Source: Tridacna crocea
Lineage: Eukaryota; Mollusca; Bivalvia; Cardiida; Cardiidae
Direction of reading: 5' to 3'
DNA length: 64,000 nt
Assembly: GCA_943736015.1 (NCBI GenBank)
Contig: OX031059.1
Span: forward strand, 53,703,159 to 53,767,158
The notes under the pieces were generated by a model. It had not been told where the DNA came from. It was given only the letters and a program-made list of their open reading frames with translations, and made no database searches. Below, in pieces: positions 41,052-51,631 of the stretch (positions are counted from its first letter, which is position 1; each line of letters opens with the position of its first letter). The translations under genes and the position numbers were made by a program.

Positions 41052-41490
41052 TTGTTTTTTTCGGTGTAAGATCGAAATTTATTTCATCGAGTGGACACCA
41101 TCGGTAATATTTTCACGAGTGGCGCAGCCACGAGTGAAAATATTACCGATGGTGTTCACGAGATGAAATAAATTTCGATCTTACACCGATAAAAAAACAA
41201 ATATTCTATTTATTTTATGCTTTTAACCCTTTCTGGAAGGAGCTTTATCAAAATTCAGTACAGTTCTATTCCCTTATTCCCCGTGGCGTACCCCTCCCGC
41301 ATAGCAACGTTACGTCAAGCGCGTGAAATGTAAGGTATATGACGTCATATTTCCCATCTAGTTGTTAGGCACGCGCAATTTACCTAGGCAACAAGAAGGT
41401 GAAAATCGGTATTTTCACTGGTGGTACCAGTGTAAGATCGAAAAATATTTTCACTGCCAAATCTCGATATCCTACCGGAAAGCATGAAAT
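41052..41490 (-). mobile_element. F8 element, minus strand
   Basis: Reverse-complement copy of 22590-23030. The terminal palindrome (about 41055-41200) reads CGGTGTAAGATCG / CGATCTTACACCG, while the 22590 copy reads CGGTGAAAGATCG / CGATCTTTCACCG: the same substitution in both arms. Body blocks GGCGTACCCCTCCCGC and ACTGGTGGTACCAGTGTAAG confirm full length. Confidence 0.8.
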
Positions 41491-42123
41491 AAACGCTATT
41501 ATTTAAAAAAATAAATCCCAATCGCCCTGTAAGAATTTTAAACTGATGACGTCACAGATGACATCAAGCAATACTATTCCAAACGTGTGTAATATAAGAA
41601 AATTGGTAGATCTAATGGGTGTATTTTTTTAAATTTTCAACATGGACTCTCCATCACCCATAATTTACTAAAACGTGTAGATCTACACGATTTCGAAAAA
41701 AAAAATCGAGAATAAAATTTCCTGTTAGGTGTTAATGACCGAGGCAGTACAAATACGGTTTTGAAAGCCCTGAAGATATCTATCATTTAACTAAACTGTA
41801 AGATTCTGTTCTTGAACTAGTCTACAATAATTTACATGCTTAAATCTTGATGCAATAGTTTGCTTGACAATCTACAGGTCTTCATATGCTCAAATACGAA
41901 TTTGCATCGTCATCGACGAGCGGTTTCGGTCACAACAACCTCGTTCACGTTGACATAGCACCATCATAAATCTTGTTAGACATTGTTATTACGCGTAAAT
42001 ATGACTTTTTTTGACAGAGGATCATCTCCTGATTCTTACTGTACTAAGGTGCAGCCAAAGTTCTGCCATGGAGCACGTGTAAACTTATCGTAAGTCTGTC
42101 CTTACCGATATTACTGAAAAAAA
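41491..42123. other. No gene recognised
   Basis: AT-rich with A and T runs. No supported exon. Confidence 0.4.
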
Positions 42124-42127
42124 TTAA

Positions 42128-42282
42128 CCCCTATAGGCTGATAAGCGCGACTCGCTGACCTTTTGCGAACAGTGCAGATCAAGATCAGACTGCACAGAAC
42201 GTGCAGTCTGATCTTAGATCTACACTGTTCGGTAAGACAATGTTTTTCCTCAATAAATTAATTTGAAATATCATCATTGTTT
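42128..42282 (+). mobile_element. F2 MITE truncated at its right half
   Basis: TTAA at 42124-42127, CCCCTATAGGCTGATAAGCG, hairpin with the joint change GAACAGTG / CACTGTTC, then AT-rich sequence that gives way to an F1 half near 42283. Confidence 0.72.
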
Positions 42283-42412
42283 TTCTATTTCCCACGACGT
42301 TTTCTTTCCCTTCAAACACTAGTCCCCCCCCCCCTTCTCCTACAAACCACATTTAAACTGTCGTCTACTGTGAATATGGATGAGTGTGAATTTTTGTCGT
42401 TTGGCAAAAAAG
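42283..42412 (+). mobile_element. F1 right-half fragment
   Basis: TTTCCCACGACGTTTTC, a C run, ACTGTCGTCTACTGTGAAT and TTGTCGTTTGGCAAAAAAG. Confidence 0.55.
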
Positions 42413-43135
42413 TAAACGTTATCGATTGAAATTGATTAGGTCTTGTCGTGATTCTCTTCCCCCAAACCTTTACTTCGACATGTATCAACTTAATTCCTCA
42501 AAAAAATATATATATATTTTTTTTGTTTCGAAGCATTTAAGTCAAATTAAAAGCATTCCTGTAAAATGTAGAACCTTCTTGGAGTGAGGCTGAATATACA
42601 AATCCGAGCAAAAACATTGCGGTAAAAGGTGAAATGGCTTGAAACGAGCAATTGAAGCAAGTTTTCATCAGCGGTCTACTGAAACACTGAAGATCTCGGT
42701 CTATCAGTATGTCAACGTACTTTGGGGTGTATTTGTTTTTGAAAAATAACTTAATAAATTACTTAACACGCTTCAGGCGTCCGGAGTGTGCATGCGTTTA
42801 TTGACATATTCAACCTTTCAGGCAATCGTTTTTCATTTTTTTTTCTTTGAAAAGACACATGTCCTTGTCACATCGTTAAAGTACAACTTCGACTTTTGAC
42901 GCCCATCCTGCTGAAAGCGCATGACCCTTTCTCCTTTTCCCAGAATGTTTTCAAACGTTTCTCCACTAGGGTAGATAAAACAAAGGCTTGTTTAGAAAAA
43001 AAGATTAAAAATCTTTGGAAAAAGTACTATTATCATTTCTCTGTCACTGTACATTTTCGGAGTTTTTTTTTTTGCGGGCAAGCAGCCAGTGGTGCACTAT
43101 GGTTGTTATCCTCTGTCACAAATTTTGTTTACATT
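42413..43135. other. No gene; scattered F1 debris
   Basis: Fragments near 42602-42655 (ACATTGCGGTAAAAGGTG) and 42890-43000 (TTTTGACGCCC, CTCCTTTTCCCAGAATG) are F1 remains. An AT dinucleotide patch lies near 42510. Confidence 0.4.
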
Positions 43136-43139
43136 TTAA

Positions 43140-43271
43140 CTCATTACCAAATGACAAAATTCTAGGTTTGTCAAAATCGAGAGCATTTGCAGACGACAAG
43201 ATAAAAGTGACTGAAAATTTGAAAATTGTGTTGTGAAGGGTAGAAAACATTGTGGGAAAATAGAAAATGGG
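43140..43271 (-). mobile_element. F1 deletion derivative (132 bp)
   Basis: TTAA at 43136-43139 and 43272-43275. The right block and the start of the first arm (ACATTGTGGGAAAA) join directly to TAGAAAATGGG at the other end: the second arm and the left-end block are deleted, yet both TTAA sites remain. Confidence 0.78.
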
Positions 43272-43275
43272 TTAA

Positions 43276-44065
43276 ATCAAACAGACAACCGATGGCACTG
43301 GTTTATATATATTTTATAAGGACGATTTTTTTTTCAGAAACTTTTTATTCAGATTTCCGTTTCATTTCAAAAGTGGTCTGAACACGGCATACAAGATTTG
43401 AACTAAGTTGATCGTTTTACAAGAAATCTCGCAGAAAGAGAGTTGCGAAATGCATTATTGTAACGCTATGGCTAAAACCTTTCAAGAAAAATTGGAATAA
43501 CAGAAAATCGGTTAAGTGCAATTGTTAAGAAAACACTGTTCCCCAAAAAAGAAAAGCAACAAAAGTTTGGGGATTTTTATTACCCACAATATTTTAAAGG
43601 TGGGTATTTAGATTTTTCACATCTCACCAAATTAGAAAATGTATGTATCACTTAAATTTATATGAAAAAAAAAAAAAAAAAACAATACAAAGCATCAATA
43701 ATTAAGAATCATGAAATTACAAAAAAATTGATGGTGTTCCCTTGAAATGCTACGTAGCCTCGTAAAGTATTTTTAGATTACGCGCCAGAAATAAAAAAAA
43801 TCATTGTGGGAATGTCAAGTGACAGGCACGTGACTAATGACGCTAAAATTCTATAATATAACAAATATATTATTATTTTCCATGATGTCTTCTTTGGGCG
43901 CTATGTTAGAAGCTTCCTTTGTGTATTTCCGGTATGTAAATGAGCGAGTTGCTCAGGTAAAAAATAGACCGTGTTTCCTGTTGGTGTCGACCTGAGCCGT
44001 GGTAAATCTCTAATTCCTCTTGTTGTCGGATTGTTTTCGGCCATTGGGTTTTTTATGAATGATAA
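43276..44065. other. No gene recognised
   Basis: AT-rich with an A run near 43663. No repeat family or exon supported. Confidence 0.4.
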
Positions 44066-44069
44066 TTAA

Positions 44070-44290
44070 CCCATTACCACATAATCCCTACTTTTGCCGC
44101 CCCTGAGAAAGAAGACTTTTGAAAACACTGTGAGAAAAGGAGAAAATGCTGGTAACCAGCATTTTCTCCTTTTCCCACAATGTTTTCTACCCTTTACAAA
44201 ACAAATTTCAAATTTTCAGCCACTTTTATTTTGTCGTCTACAAATGCTTTCTATTTGGATAAGCCTAAACTATTTTCGTTTGGTAATGGG
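44070..44290 (+). mobile_element. F1 MITE
   Basis: TTAA at 44066-44069 and 44291-44294. Complete; hairpin around GCTGGTAACCAGC with an unmatched CACTGTGAG in the first arm. An F1 end fragment (TTTGGTAAAGGGTTAA) follows at about 44414-44430. Confidence 0.87.
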
Positions 44291-44430
44291 TTAAAAGGCT
44301 TTTGGAGTATAAGGATGATTTTTTTTTTTTCATTTTTTTTTTTTAAATATTCGTCCCAAAATCTGAAGGGCCACCTTTAAAAAGTTGTTTGCTGGGGTGT
44401 AAAATGTCACTTTTGTTTGGTAAAGGGTTA

Positions 44431-44698
44431 ACTGTAATGCCACGGTCACACACCTGCAAAGTGAATAGGGAAAACACCTGAAGGGCAAAACGCGTTGAAC
44501 ATTTCATCAGGTATGGGAATGGGACATTCGGGTCACCAGAGGGAGAAAGGGAGAAGGGTCATATGTCAAGGGGTCAAATGACACGTGAAGCCCATATTGT
44601 TTCCGGGCTGGTCAAGCGAAGTGATTGATCGATCGTCACGCTATGTGTCCCATTCCAGTAGAGCCCAGTGCCTCAACCTTCAGAGTGCCTGTCATAAC
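44431..44698. other. No gene recognised
   Basis: G-rich patch with GGGTCA words near 44530-44580; no feature supported. Confidence 0.4.
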
Positions 44699-44702
44699 TT
44701 AA

Positions 44703-44912
44703 CTCTTTACCAAACAGCAAATTTTAGGCCAGTCGAAATTGAAAGCATTTATAGCAGACAACCAAATGAAATGAAATTAGTTTGGGGAGGGGTAGAAAAC
44801 ATTGTGGGAAAAGGATAAAATGCTGGTTACCAGCATTTTCTCCTTTTCCTACAATGTTTTCAAGAGGCATTCTCCTTAGGGGCGATAAAACTCGTGATTG
44901 TGCGATAAAGCG
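44703..44912 (-). mobile_element. F1 MITE, first of a chain
   Basis: TTAA at 44699-44702 and 44913-44916, the latter shared with the next element. Right block partly deleted (TTATAGCAGACAACC); hairpin around GCTGGTTACCAGC. Confidence 0.82.
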
Positions 44913-44916
44913 TTAA

Positions 44917-45123
44917 CTCCTATCTTGCTAAAAAAAACTAAATTGAAATTTTTAATTCGATAGTAAAAACACAAATATTACTAAATCAAAGTTATGTTTA
45001 GAGGAATTATATCCCCTTATCGAACAGTGAAGATCAAAGATCAGATTGCACGTTCTATGCAGTCTGATCTTGATCTACACCGTCCGCAAAAAGGTCCATT
45101 TGTCGCGCTTAACAGCCTGAGGG
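44917..45123 (-). mobile_element. F2 MITE, second of the chain
   Basis: Starts at the shared TTAA with CTCCTATCTTGC (reversed F2 right end) and runs through ATTCGATAGTAAAAAC and the hairpin at 45023-45087 to GTCGCGCTTAACAGCC and GGGTTTA (decayed TTAA). Confidence 0.82.
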
Positions 45124-45127
45124 TTTA

Positions 45128-45343
45128 CCTTTTACAGGACGACAACTCTTATTTCATTTTGAAAGCTGTTGCAGACGACAAATTTAATATGACCCAATAG
45201 ACGGAATTTTTCTTTGGCAGAGTAGATGGCATTGCGAGAAAAAGAGAAAAAAATGCTGGTTGCCATTTTCTCCTTTTTCCACAATGTTTAAGAGTGTCTT
45301 ACTCCTGAAGATCGGTAATACACAGGATTGTTCATGAATAGGG
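45128..45343 (-). mobile_element. F1 MITE, third of the chain, decayed
   Basis: Abuts the F2 end. CCTTTTACAGGACGACAA, GTTGCAGACGACAAATTTAA, a shortened hairpin (AATGCTGGTTGCCATTTTC) and GGATTGTTCATGAATAGGG. Confidence 0.65.
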
Positions 45344-45434
45344 CTATACCATTGCAATGTTTGTTCAGAATTCTTGTGTCAAGTACAAAGCATTTTTTTC
45401 AAATAAAATTTCAGACAAATTTATGAAAAAAAAA

Positions 45435-45703
45435 ACCGTGCTCTGTGAAAAGGGGGCTTAATGCATCTGGGAAAAGTATCGGCCAAGGTCAGCCTGCGCA
45501 GTCCGCGCAGGCTGACCTGGGTCGACACTTTTCGATATTGGTCAATTTTCTGTAAGTCAAAGGACCAGTCTACCTCATGATCAAGTAAGCTTTTTTTCGA
45601 AAAGTAGCCATAACGGATCTATAATTCTGTGATGACCTGGGCTAATATCATGTACATTATAACGGAGATGCATTAAGTCCCCTTTTGTCAGAGCATGGCT
45701 CAT
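45435..45703. mobile_element. F5 element
   Basis: Inverted ends GCTCTGTGAAAAGGGGGC and its mirror (CCCCTTTTGTCAGAGC). Hairpin arms GGTCAGCCTGCGCAG / GCGCAGGCTGACC, here with CCAAGGTC versus GACCTGGG outside the core. Middle with ATAATTCTGTGATGACC. Confidence 0.78.
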
Positions 45704-45779
45704 TTACGTAGCCAATCTCACAAGTTGACGGATTCGTTACGAGAAATATCTCCATACCATACGGTTTAAAAATTCGTCT

Positions 45780-46080
45780 ACTTTCTGACCACATGGAGAT
45801 CCTGTGCAGGTGGTAGTGTGCCCGGACGATTTTCTTGACACATACAGCCCTTGACTTTCCATTGGAGTGTCCTTGGGCAAAGCACTCGACAGCCCCTGCA
45901 TAATACTGGTGAAACCCATAACATACACGAATAAACGAACTGTCGCGGCCATATGCATGAAATACCTGTGAAAAAGGCCTAAAACTGCAACAATCGATCG
46001 ATCGATCTATCCATCCATCCATCCATCAATCAAGCAATAAATCAATAAATCAATCAATCAATCAATCAATCAATTATTTT
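45780..46080 (+). mobile_element. SINE-C, head decayed
   Basis: Body ATTGGAGTGTCCTTGGGCAA, ATACTGGTGAAACCCATAAC, TATGCATGAAATACC and a tail of ATCG, ATCC and ATCA repeats from about 45994. The tRNA-like head is not clear. A lone B-box-like GGGTTCGAACTC lies at 46128 after the tail. Confidence 0.6.
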
Positions 46081-46199
46081 AAGTTATAGTGCTGAAGATC
46101 GCCTGCTTCTCAGACCATAGATTCCGGGTTCGAACTCGATGATAAGACGGTTTAACCTTTAGAAATGTGCATACCTTGGTGCAAGTGCTGTGACCTAGT

Positions 46200-46341
46200 A
46201 ACTACATAATCTCCCCCCCCCCCCACAATATTTTTTACCCTATCAAACACAGAAGTCATCATTTGACGTCCATTTGATTTGTCATCTGCAATCGTTTTGA
46301 ATTTAAACCAGTCCAAAACTTTTTGTTTTAGTAAAGAGTTG
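46200..46341 (+). mobile_element. F1 right half after a C run
   Basis: CCACAATATTTTTTACCC, GATTTGTCATCTGCAATCG and TTTTAGTAAAGAG. First arm replaced by a C run. Confidence 0.55.
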
Positions 46342-46391
46342 AAATTCTGTTTCACCACATAGAAAATAATTATTATATTTGGCTGTTTAAG

Positions 46392-46588
46392 TAGGCGACA
46401 CAAATTTTAAATTGTCCAAAATTTAACGCAACAGCAGAAGAAATGGTAAAATGGGCCTAAAATCGAGGAATCTTTCTTTGAAAGGGTTGAAAAACAGTGT
46501 GTAGAAAAAGAAAATGCTTGTTCAACCTTTCCTCTGTGGGGTCGGGAAAAAAAAGAACCGGATTGGCTGCTATTAAAAAGAGTTGAAG
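46392..46588 (-). mobile_element. Degenerate F1 MITE
   Basis: CGACACAAATTTTAAATTGTCC, a mostly lost hairpin (GAAAATGCTTGTTC) and GGGTCGGGAAAAAAAAG. Confidence 0.4.
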
Positions 46589-46726
46589 GGTCAAATACGA
46601 CAGAATTCACAGACAGGTAAGGGTACCAGGTCAGAACTGTCAATCAAAATTAATGTCGATTTCTGCCACTCTACAGAGCACCTGGGCGTAAAATTGATCA
46701 GAAATCAAATACAAAATATTGACCCT

Positions 46727-46955
46727 TTGACTCTCTACCAAACGAAAATATTTTAGATTCATCCAAATTGAAAGCATTTGCAGACGACAAATTGAATGTT
46801 GATCAAATGATTCGACTTGTATTTGAAATGGAAGAAAACATTATGGGAAAAGGACAAAATGCTGGTAACCCAGCATTTTTCTCCTTTTCCCATAATTTTT
46901 TCAAAGTTCTTCTTCATTTGGGCCCTTAGATAGCGATGTTTTGTGGTAAATGGTG
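46727..46955 (-). mobile_element. F1 MITE with flipped centre
   Basis: CTCTCTACCAAACGAAAA, GCATTTGCAGACGACAAATT, then a hairpin with ATTATGGGAAAAGG / CCTTTTCCCATAAT, a paired change, and centre GGTAACC in a minus-oriented copy. Flanking TTAA not kept. Confidence 0.75.
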
Positions 46956-47465
46956 AAACACTGACTGAAACCTTCTTTTTCCCAACAGTCTGAGCAAATA
47001 TAGGACTGCCCGATGATGCATTCTGATCTAGAAAGCATTTTCTGCTACCATTTGAAAAAAATACACACCAAGACCAATGCACTTTATCTTGGTTTAACTT
47101 TGATCTGAAAACATTAGTTTTATTCATTTAAAGCCCTCAGGGTTAAAAGAAGACCCCCATCCACCCTTTCGAGCCCCATCAAATTATAGAATTGTCTAAA
47201 TTTTGAGTAAATTCAGCACTGAGCCACATACATAGCAGCCCCTTTCAGAGATCGCAATATGTACAGGGTCTGAATTTACCAACTAAATTCCTTCATCCCG
47301 ATTCTAATCGATATTCGATAACCACTGATTGATTCATTTAACGCCTAATTTGAGCTTGAATATCTAAGTGTAATACGATCCTTTTTATGGACTAATTATA
47401 ACTTGCTATATCTGTATTGACTTTGTAAAGAATTTCCATACAAAGTTTTAGATTCTTTCGCCAGA
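46956..47465. other. No gene recognised
   Basis: AT-rich; no supported feature. A weak F2-arm-like stretch follows at 47470-47515 (GTGGATCAAGATCAG). Confidence 0.4.
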
Positions 47466-47716
47466 TATCGTGGATCAAGATCAGCTTGCAAATTCCGCCC
47501 AGCCCATCTTGAGCTTCTATATTCGAATTTTCCCAAGCGTTCATGCCAAAAACAGCATGGAAGTTAAAAAAAAATCTTCCTCAAAATTCCCCAGGCATTC
47601 GAAAACTTCCTTTTGCTTCTTGGTTCGTTACAGAAGATTTGATCTTTAATACTATGTTTGATAGAAAGATTTAATCACTCTTCTTCTATATTGCGCTTTA
47701 TGGTCTTATAATTTGG

Positions 47717-47974
47717 CCTGCAACATGTGAAAAGGGGCATTTGGACGTTTCCGTAAAGTGTGGTCTCGGATCAGCCTGCAAAATCTGCGCAGGCTAATCC
47801 GAGACGGCACTTTCCTATTTTGTGCAATTTTCTGTTTTTCACAAGTCTACTGTAGCATGAAATCTAATGTAGTCGTAAAGTGCCGTCTCGGATCAGCCTG
47901 CGCGGACTGCGCAGGCTGATCCGAGACGGCACTTTACGCAAATGCCCGAATGTCCCTTTTCTCATTTTGCATGC
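47717..47974. mobile_element. F4 element, second copy
   Basis: Inverted ends CCTGCAACATGTGAAAAGGG and its mirror; two internal palindromes near 47763-47813 and 47881-47934. The right palindrome is nearly perfect with GTCTCGGATCAGCC / GGCTGATCCGAGAC, where the 2056 copy has GTTTCGGATCAGCC / GGCTAATCCGAAAC in its left one: both arms moved together. Confidence 0.83.
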
Positions 47975-48133
47975 CATTTATGAGGTGGGGTGCGTACCAG
48001 ACATGTCACAAGATAAGCTACCCGTTTAAGCATTTTATCTGACAGATTAATTTTGTTGTCAAACCGGTAACCCGCGGGGCTCTAATTCCCCAACCTTTCT
48101 TAGTTTCTGTTTTAGTCTTATTCTATATTTACA

Positions 48134-48227
48134 TGGTTACCAGCATTTTCTCCTTTTCCCACAAAGTTTTTTTTAAAAGCATTCTCGGTCAAAGTCGTTA
48201 TAATTCCGGATTATCTGGGAAAGGAAT
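48134..48227 (-). mobile_element. F1 left half
   Basis: Starts at the hairpin centre (GTTACCAGCATTTTCTCC) and runs to ATTATCTGGGAAAGG. The right block and first arm are absent. Confidence 0.6.
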
Positions 48228-48564
48228 TACTGTATTTTTTTTTCCTCACATGAAATTGATGATTACATTGGGTCAACGGGTAAATCATTTCGTCTGCATT
48301 CCATTGGGGCTTCAATGCGAGTATCCCTCCCCCGTCAGACAGACTGGAGCCCATAAATGCCCGAATGGGTGGTACATTTAGTACCCGTATCAAAGTGGGT
48401 AACTCTATACCCGTTTATCGCTGTTCGATCTTCCTTCACTTTGTATTCTAAATATTCTATTTATTTCACGTTAAAATTTAATCCTTTAAAAGTAGACAGA
48501 TGAATTTGACAGTTTTCTTTTGCTTAAAGTGAATCGCAACAGCAAGCGGAATTTTTGTCAAAGA
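48228..48564. other. No gene recognised
   Basis: No repeat or exon supported. Confidence 0.4.
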
Positions 48565-48840
48565 TAAGATTAAGGCAGCGATTAGACTGCACGCCGGATC
48601 AGACTGCACGCACGATCAGGCTACAAGCCATACTGCACGCACGATCAGATTGCACTCTAGACTGCACAACGGATCAGACTGCACGCCGGATAGACTGCAC
48701 GCCGGATTAGAGTGCAAGCACGATCAGGCTGCAAGCCATACTGCACGCACGATCAGATTGCACGCCATACTGCACGCAGGATCAAACTACAAGATTGGAC
48801 TGCACTACCTGTGCAGTCTGATCTTATCTACACCGTTGGT
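48565..48840 (+). repeat. Tandem array grown from an F2 hairpin arm
   Basis: About a dozen irregular units of GATCAGACTGCACGC-type sequence (with CGGATC, CACGATC and GCCATACTGCACGC variants), ending in an F2 hairpin tip CTGCACTACCTGTGCAG and GATCTTATCTACACCG. Only the F2 inner arm is repeated; outer F2 sequence is absent. Confidence 0.75.
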
Positions 48841-48871
48841 AAAAGTACCTGTTTGCGTCCAGCCCTCTTAA

Positions 48872-49092
48872 CTCATTACCAAATATTCCCTACTTTTGAC
48901 GACCCTGAGGAAGAAGCCTTTTGAAAACATTGCGGGAAAAGGAGAAAATGCTGGTTACCAGCAATTTCTCCTTTTCCCACAATGTTTTCTACCCTTCACA
49001 AAACAAATTTCAAATTTTCAGTCACTTCTATTTTGTCGTCTGCAAATGCTTTCGATTTGGACAAGTCTAAAATATTGTCGTTTGGCAATGAG
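48872..49092 (+). mobile_element. F1 MITE with flipped centre
   Basis: TTAA at 48868-48871 and 49093-49096. Complete. The centre is GGTTACC in a plus-oriented copy, the reverse of most plus copies. Ends CTCATTACCAAATATTCCC and TTTGGCAATGAG. Confidence 0.87.
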
Positions 49093-49096
49093 TTAA

Positions 49097-49212
49097 GCTC
49101 ATTTGGCAGAACGTAGGACTCGTGATGTTGCAGGTCGCTTGAGGTTGTGGGTTCGATTCTCACGGCTGGTCATCTAAAATTACAAACAAAATGTAGTCTT
49201 TGGGATAAACTT
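49097..49212 (+). mobile_element. SINE-A head, 3' truncated
   Basis: CTCATTTGGCAGAACGTAGG, B box GGGTTCGATTCTC, GGCTGGTCATCTAAAATTAC. Truncated where an F1 fragment begins. Both neighbours are F1. Confidence 0.68.
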
Positions 49213-49216
49213 TAAC

Positions 49217-49263
49217 CCTTTACCACACAATGACGACTTTTGACGACCCCGAGATAGAAAAAT
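49217..49263 (+). mobile_element. F1 left-end fragment
   Basis: TTAACCCTTTACCACACAAT and TTTTGACGACCCCGAGATAG; ends before the hairpin. Confidence 0.6.
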
Positions 49264-49824
49264 TGGGAGCCCCAAAAGCCCACATGCACTGTGTTACTTG
49301 TTCCACAAGTGTCATCTTTTAACAAGGCCAAACTATTTAAAGTGGGGGCAGAGACAAGATATGATATTCCTGGTACCCAAGGAAATAGTGCGGGAAATGA
49401 AGAATTTTCAAAAGATGTGAAGCTTTTCCTCTGGTTGCTTCTTTATATGGTTCGGTTTGCCAAACAAAATATATATGTGCATCAAGGGAAGGGTCTTAAC
49501 AGATCGTGCAATTTCTATCAAGCGTTTTTTTAATCCATGAAAAAGAAAAAACCGCAAGATTCTATAGCAAAATAATACTGTGACTTTTGCCTTTGAACGA
49601 CGTGTCGTGGCGAAAGAAAAGCGTTACCCACAATGCAATTTGATTTCTTAAACCATTGGCCATTGGCAGAAATAAGCGTCCCCAGTGCAAATGCTTCTTT
49701 AAAAGCCTCCCCCCCCCCACCCCCAACACGCACAGACGGATAATCAAGTCACATATATTTAACAATGAATTGCTTTTATTTCACAATTTTACCCAAGAAA
49801 ACACGAATTCCGATATGCCTTATT
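49264..49824. other. No gene recognised
   Basis: A plus-strand frame near 49291-49533 has no splice or family support. A C run lies at about 49709. Confidence 0.35.
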
Positions 49825-49828
49825 TTAA

Positions 49829-50051
49829 CCCTTTCCCAAACGGAAAATTTTGGACCAGACCATATATTGAAAGCATTTTGCAGATGACAAATTAACAGTT
49901 GCTAAAAAGATGATTTTTCTATATGATAGGGTAGAAAACATTGTGAGAAAAGGAGAAAATGCTGGTTACCAGCATTTTCTCCTTTTCCCACAATGTTTTC
50001 CAAAGTCTTCTACTCCTGACCCGTAAAAAACAGGAATTGTTTGGGAAAGGG
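49829..50051 (-). mobile_element. F1 MITE
   Basis: TTAA at 49825-49828 and 50052-50055. Ends CCCTTTCCCAAACGGAAAA and TTGTTTGGGAAAGGG; hairpin around GCTGGTTACCAGC nearly perfect. Confidence 0.87.
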
Positions 50052-50055
50052 TTAA

Positions 50056-50660
50056 ATCTCTCCTCTTACCCACCACATTACTGTTCTTTTAGACCTAATA
50101 GGGCAAACATGTAATCCAGGACACAACTTAAGCTACTTTATGGTATGATACCACAGGCAACATGGTGGAAAAAGGCGAAATTGCATATTCCAACCAATTG
50201 TTCCTTTTCCTACCATGTTTCTACAAGAGGCTATTACAGTGAGCGTGAGAAGTTATATATTTATGATAATGAGTTTACGAGGCAATGAGCCGTCGAGTGG
50301 TCTCATTATTTGCAACAATGTCCGCTTTAAAAAGTCCCCTTTTCAAGCCCGTCGCCGGTTTGTCTGTGAGATCGGAAAACGTATCTCGTTGAAGGATATA
50401 GTTTGCACGTATTTTGAACGATAAGGTGTGTTTTTTCCCCTCCCCAGTTCATTTTTAGAAAGATTTTTTTTTCTAATTTTATAGATAACTGGTTTGTCCT
50501 CGTAAGAAAACTGCACGACTCACGCACAGTTATAACAGCAGAAAATTCTACGAAATAGAAACAAAATCTAAGAGGACATTTAAAATAGGCCAAGTTGCCT
50601 TTTTTTCTACACTGTATTGCCGCTACATAAAAAAGGCTTTTGTCTTTTGCATTTTGTAAC
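50056..50660. other. No gene; small F1-like hairpin
   Basis: At 50158-50225, AACATGGTGGAAAAAGG and CCTTTTCCTACCATGTT form an F1-type hairpin without F1 ends. A plus-strand frame at 50215-50424 is unsupported. Confidence 0.4.
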
Positions 50661-50664
50661 TTAA

Positions 50665-50878
50665 CTCTTTACCAGATAATCCCGACTTTTAACGACCCTG
50701 AGAAAGAAAGCTTTTTGAAAACATTGTGGGAAAATGCTGGTAACCAGCATTTTCTCCTTTCCCCACAATGTTTTCTGCTCTTCGCAAATCAAATTTCAAT
50801 TTTTGATTCACATTTATTTTGTTGTCGGCAAATGCTTTCAATTTGGACTTGTCCAAAATTTTGTCATTTTGTAAAGAG
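50665..50878 (+). mobile_element. F1 MITE chained to an F2
   Basis: TTAA at 50661-50664; the other end reads AAAGAGCTCA directly before an F2. The first arm has lost eight bases (GGGAAAATGCTGGTAACC) while the second arm keeps CTCCTTTCC. Confidence 0.8.
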
Positions 50879-50881
50879 CTC

Positions 50882-51089
50882 ACCCTTATCCTGCAATATA
50901 GCCAAAAATAAAATTTTCAATACAAAATAGAAAAAACTGAAATATTAAAATTTCAAAGGTATGTTTCGGAGAATAACATTACCTTACCGGACAGTGTAGA
51001 TTCAAGATCAGACTGCACGTTCTGTGCAGTCTGATCTTGATCTACGCTGTCCGCAAAAGGTCGGTGGGTCGAGCTTAGCAGCCTAAGGG
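50882..51089 (-). mobile_element. F2 MITE
   Basis: CCCTTATCCTGCAATATAGC, AT-rich half, hairpin at about 50988-51050 around CTGCACGTTCTGTGCAG, reversed left end GGGTCGAGCTTAGCAGCC. Confidence 0.82.
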
Positions 51090-51107
51090 ATAAAGGGCTT
51101 GAAGCTT

Positions 51108-51200
51108 AGCCTTATCTGATTCGAGTTCCCCAGCTGCGGTTAATTTCATTTCAAAGATCGTCATTGTGACAGGGTGCATCCCTCTCTTACTGCCGATCAT
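51108..51200 (+). mobile_element. SINE-B fragment
   Basis: GATTCGAGTTCCCC, then AATTTCATTTCAAAGATCG, TTGTGACAGGGTGCATCCC and CTCTTACTGCCGATCA, parallel to the SINE-B body at 29840-29930. Confidence 0.5.
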
Positions 51201-51534
51201 TGTCTCCAAAATCTTATTCACTTTATAAAATGTGCATTTGCCATCAGAAAAAATGAATTATTTGGATAATCAGTCTTAGAGATTATACTCTCAATATATG
51301 TGTTTATTTAACACATATATAAGTGTGTATGATCATTTTCCAATTACTAATTTCTAATATTTATTAATTCACTTATACAGAACTTTGAGAAATGTTAAAA
51401 TAATCTTGTATGGATGAGAAACGTTTATGTTTAAACCCAATAAAATATTTGTTCTGTTCTGTTCTGTTCTGTTCTGTTCTGTTCTCCACAACGGTTTGTT
51501 GGAAAGTAGGCCATAGCTTGGGAAGAATATTACC
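51201..51534. repeat. TTCTG microsatellite in otherwise empty sequence
   Basis: About seven TTCTG units at 51449-51484 after AATAAAATATTTG. No gene. Confidence 0.7.
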
Positions 51535-51616
51535 TGAGTTTCCATTTCCCACAATGTTTTCAAAAGCTTTTCTTCCAAGGGTTGTTAAGACTCGGAACTT
51601 TTTTGTAACAGTTTAA
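51535..51616 (-). mobile_element. F1 left half
   Basis: CCATTTCCCACAATGTTTTC, TTCTTCCAAGGGTTGTTAAG and TTTTTTGTAACAGTTTAAG. Confidence 0.55.
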
Positions 51617-51631
51617 GTTTCAAAACCGGAG

